Assembly: GCA_018806985.1 (NCBI GenBank)
Contig: JADANN010000256.1
Span: 1,339,501 to 1,403,500 of the forward strand
Direction: 5' to 3'
Length of the DNA stretch: 64,000 nt
From: Angiostrongylus vasorum
Lineage: Eukaryota > Nematoda > Chromadorea > Rhabditida > Metastrongylidae
In this document: positions 49,201 to 59,867 of the stretch, in pieces
How positions within the stretch are numbered: position 1 is the stretch's first letter
How the letters are laid out: each line of letters starts with the position of its first letter
The notes under the pieces: generated by a model
Databases searched by the model: none
What the model was told of the DNA's origin: nothing
What the model saw: only the letters and a program-made list of their open reading frames with translations
Made by a program: the position numbers and the translations under genes

Positions 49201-52200
49201 GGTAGGAAGTACCGTTGAGTCGAAAAGGTGGGCACGGAGATGAATGTTTCTTGTTCTCTTCACTGTATCCTGGATGCTCTTGAAAGCACCCCAAGCCGCT
49301 CGTTTCCTTCTGTTCAGCTCTGGAGCTAGGTCGTTTATCATATTGATTTCCCGACGTATATAGATATAACTGGAGCTCGTTCCGTTGAGCATGAATGGGG
49401 CATGCGAAACCAATCCGTTCTTCATGAACATCGTTTTTGTGAGATTCAGTTGAAGACCAATCTTTCCACAGGCTTTATCAAAGTCGGTAAGCATACGTTC
49501 CGTTCGGCTAATGTTTGGTGTTATAAGGACGATGTCATTAGCAAAGCGAAGATGGTGTTACTGCCGACCATCAATTTTCGTCCCCATATTATCCCGTTCC
49601 AATTTCGCATGACGTTCTGGAGGGTGGCGGTAAATAATTTTGGTGAGATGGTATCGCCTTGCCTTACTCCTGTTTTGACGTCAATGCCAATATCGTTGTA
49701 GAATGATGGTATCTTAGTTGTAAAATTTTTGTACAGCTCACGAAGAATCTTTATGTACTGAGTAGGGACTCCTTGACTATCCAGGGCTTTCAAGACTGCT
49801 TCTATCTCGACTGAATCAAAGGCCTTTTGTAAATCGATGAAGGTGAGACAGAGCGGTCTTTTGTACTCTCGCGATACTTCAATGAACCTTGTTACCGTGT
49901 GGATGTGGTCCATCTTACTAAATCCTTTCGAAACCCTGCTTGCTCACATGGCCGTCCTTCGTCCAGTGTTCTGTCAATCCTGTTTAGGATGACTCCAGTG
50001 GAAAGGTTGTAGACGACAGGCAGTAAACAGGTTTGACGATAGTTGCCGGTATCCTGTAGGTCACTCTTTTTGAACAATAACACGGGCTTGCTGGTCTTCC
50101 AGTGGGTAGGGCCGAGTACCTTGCATTCGGACAGGTAACGTGTGAAGAGCCGAGCCAGTGTGTAATCACGACGATTGACGGAAGGTTCTTCAGGTGTTCT
50201 GGTGTTATCCTGTCCGGACATGGTGTTGTTCGACTTTTCACCGATGAAATGGCATGTCGGATTTCGGAAGGGAGAACCGGTGGTACAACATATCCATCCT
50301 CCTTTATTTCATATGACGGAAGGTGGACGTGGTTATCGAGGAGATCCGAGTAGTATTCGTGAATAATTTTCTCCACTGCCTTTCTGGGCGTTGTAACCGT
50401 TCCGTCTGGGCGCCGGAGTGCAGTCATTTTGGTCTTGTAATTGGCGAAGCTTCGATGGGCGTTGCGAATGCTTTTCCCAGCCTCTGCAGCTTCGACCATT
50501 ACTGCTGGTCTTCTCTCTTTAAGATCTTCTTTTTATCGCCTGTCTGCACTGTCTTGCAATTTCGGACGTTAGTTCGCGGTTATCTGCAGCTCGTGCGATT
50601 CCACGCTGGCGTATTAGGTCGAGTGTTTCTGGAGACAGAGACGTCCCTTGCTGACTTTCGAGCTCTGAGCTTTCATAGCGCTAACGTGAAGTTGTTGAAT
50701 GAGCCGATCGTATTCTTCGTCGATGTTATCGACAACGGCATCTTTCGAACAGCCGACTAACGAATTGAATAAGTCCCAGTTTGTGGTGGTTCTGGGACTT
50801 CGGTTTTTTGAATTTAGCTGCTTTTTTCTCCGTTCCGCTAGAAATGTTATCTTGCACGAAGGAGACGGTAGTGTGATCCCGTGTAGAATTTTGGGACAAC
50901 AGAGACATCGGTTAGGCACAACTTTCTATTTACTATGATGTGGTGTATTTCGTTATGGTACTCTCCTCTGGGAGACTCCCACGTTCAGCGCTGAGGAGCG
51001 GTCTATCCGTTTTCCCAATATATTCCTCATCGAATACCTTACACGAAATCAAGTATACTATACCTGAACTCATGCAATCACCGTCTCTTCCGTTCGGACG
51101 GATCGTACAATTTTCTGAGCTGCACAAACGATCATAGAAGCGGTTGCGAACTAACTGACGGCGTAGGGTATTGGGTGGGCGGTCAATAATGGCCACATAG
51201 TTTTCAAGACCACTTTTTCTCAAGCCCCTCTTAATGGCGGAACTTATTTCATTCGATGTGAAGTGTGGCTTAAAAAGGGATCTTACTGACCCGGGTTGTT
51301 TCTGCTTCGTAGCCATTGGAAATGGCTAATTTTTTTGTGCCAAATTTAGCGATTTCTTCCTTTCGTGTTCTACTGGGGACACATTTTAGGCCGTTCGGTA
51401 CATGTTTTTGATGAGTTCTTTTTTTCATGTAGGAAGGATGAGAGGAGAGGTAGTGAAGTAGTGTATTTTTACTACTTGAATTACGATACCATTATGTTAC
51501 GTAGCCACTTTCTGAGAGCTTTATTTGAATGTTTAAGAATGGAAACTAGCTCTCGTTTGGTTTTTCCTGTGTGAATTTTATGTACTCTGACTGTCTGTTT
51601 AACAATTCAAAGCACTCATCCATCTGGTCTTGTGTGGAACAGACGATGAAGCAGTCCTCTATATATCGACAGTACAGTAAGGGTTGGCCATCGAGAACTG
51701 GAACTTCCACTGTGAACATAAAGGCGATGGAAAGGCCTGCTGCTATTCGCTGTCCCATGGCCAACCCATTAATTTGTTCAAAATATTTTCCAAACCACCT
51801 AAAAGTTGAACAACTAAGACACTGTTTTAAAAGAGCCATTAGTTGCGCAGTCGACAAGCCGTACATTTCGATTTTCTTTTTCATGCTCTACGAGCAACTC
51901 GAGAATGGCTTGCATTGCGGAGTCATTCGACACGTTGGTATAAAGTGAAGTAACATCGAATGACTCCCTCTACATGCGTGCTGCTTGGTTGCGCGCATCG
52001 TAGGTGGTCTAGGAATATTTTTGCTATTGGGGAGGTGGGTTGGTATGAATTTCAGCAGCTGGGTCAGGATAATGTTTGGGAACCACGCTATCTATCAGTT
52101 GGTCAGCCTATACAACTGATGATAGGTCTAAATTTAAATGTTGATGGATCGATGGATGCAATATTATCAGTTGAAATAAGTTTATGCGTCTTAATAAGTT

Positions 52201-55200
52201 AAGTAACATGACAAGTTGGATGTTCGTTCTTTAGTCGAGAAATAACCGAATGCTCTAAATTTGCTGCTGAAAATATTTTGCACAAATTAGAGGGTTGGCC
52301 ATGGGACAGCGTTTAGCACCAAGCCTTGCCATCGCTTTCATGTCTAAGGTCGAAGCTCCAGTTCTCTGTCGCTGACCCTTATCCCTTACTCTACTGTCGA
52401 TACATAGACGACAGTTTCATCGTCTGTTCCACATAAAAGCAGATGGATGGATTCTTTGAATTGTTAAATGGAGAGTCAAAGTTTACAAAATTCATATAGG
52501 CAAATCCAACCGAGAACTAGCTTCTATTCGTAGCATCGAAATAAAGCTCTCAGAAAGTGGCTATGTAACAAAATGGTATCGTAAGCCAAGTAGGAAAAAT
52601 ATACTAGTTCACTACATGTCCTCTCATCCTTCATACATGAAGAAAGCACTTATCAAAAGATGTACCGTGCGGCTGAAAATGTGTGCACAGGAGAAGACGA
52701 AAGGAAGGAATCGCAAAACCTGGCCCGAAAAATAGCCATTTCCTGTGGTTACTAAGTAGAAGCCGTTTGAGTTAGACAAAAACGTAGGGTAGTTCCCCCA
52801 AAATAATGTTTCGGACGTAAGTAAGGTCCCTTTTAAACTACCCTTCATATCAAATGAAGTAAGTTACGCCACTAAGAGATGCTTAAGAAAAAACTGGTCT
52901 TGACAATACCCTACGCCGTCAGCTAGTTCGCAACCGTCTCTATGGTCGTTTGTGCAGCTCAGAAAACTGTGTGGTCTGTTCTAACAGGAGAGACGGGGAT
53001 TGCATGAGTTCAAGTATAATATACTTGATCTCATGTAACGCATGCGGTGAGGAATATATTGAGGAAACGGGTGGAACCACTTTGTGTCCGCATAAAAGAA
53101 TATCTAGATGGGGAAGTTAAAATTGGTCAGAGCACTCCTCGACGTACACCACGTAAGGCATAAAAACACAATGGCGATGATTTTCAAGTGACTGTCCGGA
53201 TCCTAGCGCAGGAACCAAAAGCATCAACCCGCGAGGCTCTTGAGGCGTTTTTGGATAAATTTCAAAAATCCAAAGGTGAAATGGAAAAACGAATGCCTTA
53301 CTATCACACGTGATTAATGTTAACTTTGTCATTTGCTGCCTATTACAATTTTCATGGCAGATTATTATGTGTTGTCACCTAACCACAATGATGCTGGGAT
53401 ATTTGTAAAACTCTGGAACGCAGGTGTTAGCGGTGGGGAACGAACGCGCTATTGTCCTAAAAAGTTAACACATGGGATCGATCCCCCGCACCCAAGCCCA
53501 CCATGCTCTGCATCCTTCCGAGGTCGGCAAATTCGTATCAGACCCGTCTGAGAGAATAGCAACACTGACTCCATACATTGGTAGGCCACCTTGAGTCATT
53601 GTATAGGCCAGATATGCATTCAGTCACCTTCAACGGTGATTAATGAAGTCGAATGCATGACGCATCCCTCAGGGATATATCAACACCGAGAGTTTTGTTG
53701 TTTTTATGTTGTAGCTATGAAGCCAAACGAATCAAGGATGTGCTGGATCCCACACGAAATTCTTTGAATGAGCTATCTAAGTACGAAATATTTCTGCACA
53801 TTTGCCCTTTCTTAACGTTTCCGAGGATTATGTCTATATGAGATTTTGGAGTTACATAAATTTGCTCGTTCATCAAGTAGTACATCAATTTGACAGCAAA
53901 TCTTCTACCCTGTCTTTTCATCGCTCAGCACAGAAAATCAAAACAGACACCGACATATGCTATATGTGCAACCATATGTGGGAACTAAGTACTAACCAGT
54001 CTAACTTTTTTCATTAATAATCTAACACGCGCTTTTTATCACCTATATCATCTGTCGTGTCGTCCGTAATCGTATAGTCACACTACTGGGCGCCAGTAAG
54101 TCTTCCATTTCTTAGCGCATGCAAAACTAACCCAATGGGTTCTGCTTATTCTAAGGACTCGTTGAACATCGTTATATTTTTTTCTAGAGTTTTCGTAAAG
54201 AATTCTAACTATCGGGTCGGTAGTCTTCCTGCTGTGGGTTTTATAACCCGAGAAGTCTAGTCACTAACGGCTGTTGTTCATCGGTTGACGTTCATTCGCA
54301 TTACGTGTCCTGCGCACACTGTCTTTTGCAATTTGGAGTATGAGGTTGGAATCAAATATTATTTGGCCAACATTTCGGTGCCTTCGCTTTTTCTGGAGCG
54401 TGATCCAAATCGAATGTCCACGGCCATTTATTCTTCCGATGTGAATATACATACCCACATCGAGTCAAAACCAGTGAAGCATCGATCGAATGAAGTGACC
54501 TCATTGAATGAGACCTTTCTACACAGGATTAGAAAGTGCTAACCTGTTACAAAATATCAGGTGGACCTTTTGGCGAGTTCATGTCTGTCGGGAGGTTGTA
54601 AATTCTACTGATTTCAATGAATAAAGTTCACTATGAGGTGAGATGCTTGTTTAAAGATGGAGACACGAGTATTTTCAGCTATGTCTGATGAAGCCAATTC
54701 ATTTTGTCCGTTATATCAAGCACTGCATACGAAGTGCGGTGGTAAAATGATTCGCGTAACTCATTAATATCAGGGTGTTTGATAATACTTTAACAAATCT
54801 CCCTGAACAGTAGACTTACCTTCCTCTGACATTCCTGAGTAACTAACGCCTATCTCATCGTAAATTAACAAAAGTAAACTTTATAGCAGCGGGCGGATAG
54901 CACAGTAGTAATGATGCCGAATATCACGAGCACGGTTCTAGTTCGGTTCCCGTCTGGACATACCAAGCCTTCCTTCCCTTCGGGGTCGGGAAGTTGGTAC
55001 GGGACTTTTCTGGGAGAAAGATCAGCTTCTGCTATCGTCCATGTGGGAACGCTCTTGCCCGACTTTTTCCGGAGTCCAGGGAAAGTCGGCTCGACCTCCA
55101 TTCAACGATATTCATGACGAAAGAGAAATCCTCAAGCAGTAGCCGAAGGCACACGTAGACAGTTGGAAGACTTTCGTCGATGGTGGATGGGAGGAAACGA

Positions 55201-56048
55201 ATCGAATCTGGGAAATGCGAGGTCCGCACAATAATGAAAGATGGTTTATGTTTTGAAAAAAAAGACGTCAATACAAGCGAACAGTCTTTTTAAGGTGACA
55301 CTTCTAATTCGAATTTGTTTGTAGCACCAATTAACGCGTTTGAAATCAAACAATTATCTTAGGTACATTTGCTAGATAGGTCATTATTAGTATCGGTTTT
55401 CTTTTCCTCGTAAGAAAATGCGGTGATATACTTTAGGAAACCCGTTTGGAAAGATGGAACGACAGTGACGTGTGTTCTAATGTTAAACGATGCGCTCTAT
55501 GTTGCGAACATTGGAGATAGCAAGGTCAGTGTGACTGTGCAAGACGTTTCTTAAAGGCAGCATCAAGGATTCTATAGTGTTACAGTAGCAGTATAGCTGT
55601 CGGTTTAGTTCCTGGAACCAATTTAATTTTTAATTTTGATGGAGTTATCGTACATTATTTGTTTGATTTGGCTAACGATTCGAGAGAAACTCCTAAAAAG
55701 GTTGTGTTGGCCAACATCTTTTTATGATATAACGTTCTGATAATATTGCGCTACGCTAATTAATTTTCGATCACATAAGGCTTTGTTCGTTCAACAGCGT
55801 ATGAATAGTTCATCTAATAGGTGAGGTTTAGTTAATGAGTGGACTTACCAAGTGAGGTTTTGCGTCAGATTACGTTTCCAGACCCCAGCGACGAAAAACG
55901 GGTATTGTGGCTGGTTCGCAGACGATGTTGTTTATAAAAATATAAACCTATGGATATATATATGTGTATATATGTACATATATATATATATATATACGTG
56001 TATATATATATGTATACTTATATGTGTATAAATGTACATATATATGTG

Positions 56049-56094
<46 letters not shown>

Positions 56095-58376
56095 TTATTT
56101 GAATATTTTTGAACCGCAAATTTGAATATATGATGGGTAGGGCAATCTGCCGTAGACCATTTCGTTCAACTTCTATTGTGTCGTAAAACATGTGGTCAGA
56201 CGTTGTGCAAGAGAAGTGTCATATGTGTCGGTCGCAAAAGTTTGTATTGGTGATTCTTGCCGACTGCGTAAATTTACCTCTCCGCTTTCATGATTTGGTC
56301 AGGATTGAAGAACTAATGGATTATTTCATCTGCCAAGAATGGAAAAGTCATTATGACCATCGTTTGATGCCAATTCGACTTTGATGTAAATATAGGAGTT
56401 TCACCTCTGTCCATTCACTGCGGTGAACGTTGTAGGTTGTCGTAAAAAGTGAGTAAAAAGCATAAAACGTTCGGTGTTGATCAATTAATAGGGAATGCAT
56501 CATGAATTCGGCTTCATGAAACATCTTAGAGGCGACTGAATGTATACCTGGCTTATACAGTGACTTGCGATGGCCTATCGACCTGTCAAGTCAGTGTTTT
56601 TACTTTCCTCCCAGACAAATCAAGCACCAATTTACTGACCTCGGAGGGATGAAAGGCTCGGTAAGTTCAAGGCGCGAAATAGAACTGGCGATTGATTCAG
56701 TGCGTATTGCAGGTGACCTCTAATCACTGCGCTACCCATGCTCCCATTTATCGTATAGTATTCATCTCTGATTAGATTCCAAAGCGTGATCGAAAAATGA
56801 GTCGTTTTTGGTGCATAAGAAGAAGTTAACAGCAATTGCGATCTCGCTACTGATTCGGTTCATGTGGCATCTATTAATCGAGGTTCTTCATCTTTCCGTT
56901 GCCTTCCAAATGATTGAAAACTGCCGGATGCTAACGTTGAGTTCTTTTACAACCTGTTTGTTGGTTTTTAGACGACCAGCTTCGATTATAGAAAAGTGGA
57001 CTTTTACTAGGCGCCTATGAATTTCTTCGTCGTGATAACTCTTAATTTACATTCGAAAGCGTTTCTCTGGTCCCAGCAATGAAAAAATGGAGCAATATTT
57101 CGAGTTGCTTCGTTGGCAAAACGAATAAGTATGAAGTGATGGTCTAAACCGTTGAAGTTTCTATGCATTTATTTCCTCCTTTATTTCAACCATCCTAAAA
57201 TCATTAGAACATTACTGTTGAACCAACCATGAATATTCGCATTGACTTCTTCATTGTTCAGTGCTTTCATTTGGTATGAATGGAATTCTCAGCTAGTAAT
57301 ACTGTATTATTAGAGGTGGGGAAAAGCGCCATAATTCATTTTTACCAACTGTATTTACAGGGACAGCTCTGTTCCTTCTCATGATTTAATGTTCACTACA
57401 TTGCGCATTTGTCCCAATGCGCGGGTTCCTGGAAATAATCGTGTCTTTCTGATTAAAGCAAATCTATCTCACTTCGTAGTGTACTTTATTAAGTGGAGAA
57501 AAATCGCTAGAATTTTCAGATATTTGCCAATGAGATGTGATTCCACTACATGAGTGTATAGAATCTTTTTCGTTCCGTGAAGATGATGTTCTGATTTTTC
57601 GTAGGCCACAAAACTTCTTTTGCCATTTTTTTCTCGTCTAGGCTTGTAAATCTAAAACTGAAGTGCTTGAACAAACAGGAAGGATTTCCATCAGCGCTAG
57701 CCACTTGGATGCATTGTCTCTGGCCATCGCACTGGCAGAATTTGAAGCATTTAATTATTGTTTTCGGCGTCTCCAAGATCCGGGTTTTAATTAGGCTTAG
57801 AATTAAAGTAACATTCCAGAAGTCTTCATTCGATACTCTAGTTTTAAATTAAGGCTTATTCTATAAATATGTTTAGTGTTCTGACCTAGGAAGAACTCTA
57901 GTCATCGAAATACTGACTTCGTCGAGTGTTAATAATGACTCTCTCAGGCAATTGTGTGTCGGAAGAAAGAAGATGCGTTTTCGTCTATTGAACTGACTGT
58001 GGATCACAATCCAACCATGTATGAAGAAAGAATGCGTATACAAAAAGCCGGTGGAACCGTAAAGCAAGTGATGTTATCTGCTTCCATGTTTTTGTTAACA
58101 CACTTTTACTCCGCAGAGAAGTCTCTAGATTAAAGGTCTCTAGATTACATTTTTATAATCAGCATTTTCTTGGCCGTAGTGGAGGATCTCTTGAGTGGAT
58201 TAATTTTCATAGCTGTATTGCAATTTGGAATAATTTCTTCAGGGATGGACGAGTTAACGGAATAATTGAAGTATCAAGGTCGATAGGTGATGGACAGTTC
58301 AAAGCTCATGGTGTGACATGTATACCGGATATGAGGAAGCTCACGATAACACCTAGTGACAGGTTCTTAGTTTTTG
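43205..58376 (+). CDS. ILKAP: ILKAP-like PP2C Ser/Thr phosphatase, 8 exons, 3' end not seen
   Basis: Metal-dependent (PPM family) phosphatase; vertebrate ILKAP binds integrin-linked kinase. Exons: 43205-43295, 43373-43522, 46856-47003 (alternative donor 47036), 47075-47181, 47269-47365, 55437-55524, 57948-58063, 58243-58376; phases agree throughout. The N-terminus is Lys-rich then acidic ([17 protein letters not shown]). PP2C motifs in order: [25 protein letters not shown] (metal-binding Asp and the DGHxG box), [65 protein letters not shown]. The following CDGLF block is expected in the next exon, beyond the window or missed in the last 5.6 kb. The 8 kb intron 5 contains the PLE/RTE nest. Intron 7 appears to use a GC donor (58064). 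Confidence 0.85.
43655..44013 (+). repeat. R3 repeat in ILKAP intron 2
   Basis: TACTTGTATGGCATAATCCC to CACCTAGCCGCGATGAGACGG. Confidence 0.7.
44279..44545 (+). repeat. Pyrimidine-rich degenerate tandem repeat, 2 x ~139 bp
   Basis: Almost purely C/T. CTTGTTATTCAACCG at 44279 recurs as CTTGTTATTCATCTG at about 44418, and downstream blocks (CTGTTTCTTTTATACC / CTGTTTCTGTTGTACC) keep step. Translated ORFs here are hydrophobic artefacts. Confidence 0.7.
44950..45300 (-). mobile_element. TRL repeat, near full length
   Basis: GATGCTGAGATATTTGCAAAAC at the left, A box on the minus strand (TGGTGTGGTGG; plus CCACCACACCACA), leader ending TTAAGCTGAGGC, then an ACCTTTTTATTTGC tail. Confidence 0.65.
45401..45447 (-). 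ncRNA. Hammerhead core, left end of truncated PLE
   Basis: Minus strand: CTGAGGA, stem II GGCG...with an enlarged AAATTGCATTG loop...CC, GAAACATC, AGTC. The stem III box is ACAT rather than ACGT, so dimer pairing would be weakened. Confidence 0.55.
46112..46151 (+). ncRNA. Hammerhead core, right end of truncated PLE
   Basis: GGTT, CTGAGGA, stem II GCGAAATCGC, GAAACGTC, ACCC. All catalytic boxes are intact; stem I has one mismatch. Confidence 0.65.
48285..48718 (-). mobile_element. PLE 3' part with terminal repeat, split by an RTE insertion
   Basis: Matches the left end of the PLE at 45.3 kb almost base for base (GTCACGTGTGATAGTGAGGC, TCCTGCGCTAGGATCCG) and stops abruptly at 48718, where RTE sequence begins. 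The rest of the same element resumes at 50996. Confidence 0.8.
48364..48404 (-). ncRNA. Hammerhead core in PLE terminal repeat
   Basis: Minus strand: GGCT, CTGAGGA, stem II with two mismatches, GAAACGTC, AGCC. Stem I and the catalytic boxes are perfect. Confidence 0.6.
48719..50995 (-). mobile_element. RTE-type LINE, 5'-truncated, inserted into a PLE
   Basis: Colinear with the 22.4-25.4 kb RTE from the linker ([13 protein letters not shown] near 50.8 kb) through RT ([17 protein letters not shown]) to the 3' end ([11 protein letters not shown]). It lacks the APE domain, the usual result of incomplete target-primed reverse transcription. Its 3' end ACAGGTGATACAGGTG abuts PLE sequence at 48718. 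About 130 bp of PLE sequence present in the 45 kb copy is missing at the junction. Frameshifts are present. Confidence 0.85.
50996..51990 (-). mobile_element. PLE body: RT and GIY-YIG endonuclease, minus strand
   Basis: Upstream half of the split PLE. RT motif A reads [11 protein letters not shown] (near 51.95 kb). [13 protein letters not shown] follows, and then [11 protein letters not shown], where the second metal-binding position of YIDD is Glu. The endonuclease at 51316-50996 shows [16 protein letters not shown], then VYLISC, then [10 protein letters not shown]. Frames differ between the domains, so it is inactive. Confidence 0.8.
52230..53315 (+). mobile_element. Second PLE copy, plus strand, head to head with the first
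   Basis: [16 protein letters not shown], then an intact [14 protein letters not shown] box near 52.4 kb, then [18 protein letters not shown], then endonuclease [12 protein letters not shown] and EEYIEETGG near 53.0 kb. It ends at CACACGTGAT near 53312. Stops and indels are frequent. The RT motif A half is missing. Confidence 0.75.
53330..53464 (-). mobile_element. TRL repeat, truncated by SINE1
   Basis: Reverse copy (AATGATGCTGGGATATTTG, GGGGAACGAACGCGC) that passes straight into SINE1 sequence at about 53464. Confidence 0.55.
53462..53700 (+). mobile_element. SINE1 lacking its A box
   Basis: Begins at the B box (GGGATCGATCCCC) and runs to the normal 3' end (GAGAGTTTTG). Confidence 0.65.
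54035..54318 (-). mobile_element. RTE 3'-end fragment, old
   Basis: TATCACCTATATCATCTG and GTCTTCCATTTCTTAGCGC match the 3' terminal part of the other RTEs. About 280 bp only. Confidence 0.6.
54325..54425 (-). mobile_element. Family 2 PLE-type terminal repeat, eroded
   Basis: Minus strand: GGATCACGCTCC, GCACCGAAATGTTGGCC, then CCAACCTC. The hammerhead CTGA box is lost. Confidence 0.45.
54890..55262 (+). mobile_element. SINE3, best-preserved head
   Basis: GCGGGCGGATAGCACAGTAG holds an A box matching TRGYNNARNNG exactly; the B box is AGTTCGGTTCCC. The body runs to ATGGTTTATG with A-rich tail at about 55262. Confidence 0.75.
55945..56102. repeat. TA microsatellite in ILKAP intron 6
   Basis: ATATATGTGTA units followed by about 45 bp of pure AT and a TTTATTTATT end. 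Confidence 0.9.
56457..56752 (-). mobile_element. SINE1, diverged
   Basis: AAAAGCATAAAACGTTCGG at the left; on the minus strand the head reads A box TAGCGCAGTGA with an eroded B box. Confidence 0.6.
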
Positions 58377-58524
58377 GTAGCACTTAATGTCATATCAGTT
58401 GAAGAGTAATCACACGCTAATCAAATTCTCCATTTTCAAGACAAACCAAACAGTTTTTTGACTACATAGTTCTGTTTATGTTTATTTGGTTGCTTAATTA
58501 TTTATCTATTTTGTTTTTGTTTTA

Positions 58525-58880
58525 CACGACCCGATATTACATGTATTGTGTGGATTCTAGCAGACATATTTTGTTTCTTTACTTACGTCCATATTCCATA
58601 AGGGGCTTTGGAGCTTTGACTGTGGGTTCGGCTGTTGCTTGAGGAATTGTGGTTTTCATAAATCATGTTGAATGCTGGTCGAGTCGGTTCTCCCTGAAAC
58701 CATGGGACAGTCGTGCTTAGAGGCTTCTTAGATCATCACAGGCAGTCACTAAGACTTGGACCAAGGTGCTCTCAGAGAGGTTTAGTACCAATTCCCTGAC
58801 CTCCGGAAGACGGATGGCTCAGTTGGCCTCGGTCTTTGTCGAACTAGAGCCCTTGTGCATGCTGAATGGCATCACTACTA
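58525..58880 (-). mobile_element. SINE3, diverged
   Basis: CGACCCGATATTACATG at the left, AATGCTGGTCGAGTCGG internally, degenerate head near 58870 on the minus strand (B-box-like AGTTCGACAAAG). Confidence 0.5.
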
Positions 58881-58899
58881 AGCTTCCAGCATCCATATG

Positions 58900-58984
58900 T
58901 TATATACATGTGTACACCACATATGTATGTATATATACACATACATACGCATATGTTTTTGTGTACATATATGTATATATAATA
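58900..58984. repeat. TA/CA-rich simple repeat
   Basis: ATACATGTGTACACC, ATGTATGTATATATAC units next to the SINE1 3' end. Confidence 0.8.
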
Positions 58985-58985
58985 A

Positions 58986-59254
58986 AAGGATAAAGCACTT
59001 GGCGTTGATCAATCCCTGAGGGATGCGCCATGCATTCGACTTTATTAAGTATCGTTGGATGGGATTGAATGCATATCTGCCCTTTACAATGACTCGCGGT
59101 GGCTTACAAGCCAGTACTGTTATCCTCCTAGACAACTCTGGTACCAATTCGCTGACCCTGGAGAAATGGAAGGCTTGGTGGACCATGGGCGCTGCCATCG
59201 ATTCCACGTGTGTGTCGCAGTGGAGCTTCAACCACTGCGCCACACGCGCCCATC
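58986..59254 (-). mobile_element. SINE1, well preserved
   Basis: AAAGGATAAAGCACTTGGCG at the left; head on minus with A box TGGCGCAGTGG. A ~12 bp deletion lies near 59106. Flanked by TA tracts on both sides. Confidence 0.75.
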
Positions 59255-59275
59255 ATATACATATACATATGTATA

Positions 59276-59318
<43 letters not shown>

Positions 59319-59322
59319 AGAG
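59255..59322. repeat. TA microsatellite
   Basis: CATATACATATG units, then about 35 bp of AT. Confidence 0.9.
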
Positions 59323-59867
59323 AGAGACAAAGAGATAGAGAAGGTTCTAAGCTGAGAAGCAGTTTTTCACCATGTATCGAAAAAGTAGTAAAAGCATAGA
59401 ACTATGAAGAATAGAAAAATAAAGGGCTTCACACCAAAATGGTGTTGTACCTTATGTACTACCATTCCTTCTGATGGGCGGTGCTCACTAAATAACTTTG
59501 TCACGAGGTAAAGGGAGGTGTAAACTTTACCGCTGAGTTTCCGATAGCTCGATATTACTTGGGTACTTCAATGCCCGTTTTGACTGGTAATGCGAACGCC
59601 AGCACATTTTCCATTGCTTTCTTCTTTCTGCAATCGTCGCCCATGGTGGTGGTCTGGTTCGAACATGGTGACGTGTGCGAAGATCGTTCCGTATTGCTAA
59701 AATCGGTTCCATCTGCGAAAGCGGATGCATGACGTTAGCCATAAACACGTATGATTGTCTACCACAGCGAATCCACAGTTCTTTACAGCGAATCAGTAGT
59801 TCTTCAAACCGACTTTCATTAAATCTTGTTTCATTAGACCTCGGCAAGATGAATCAGTACTTTCTTC

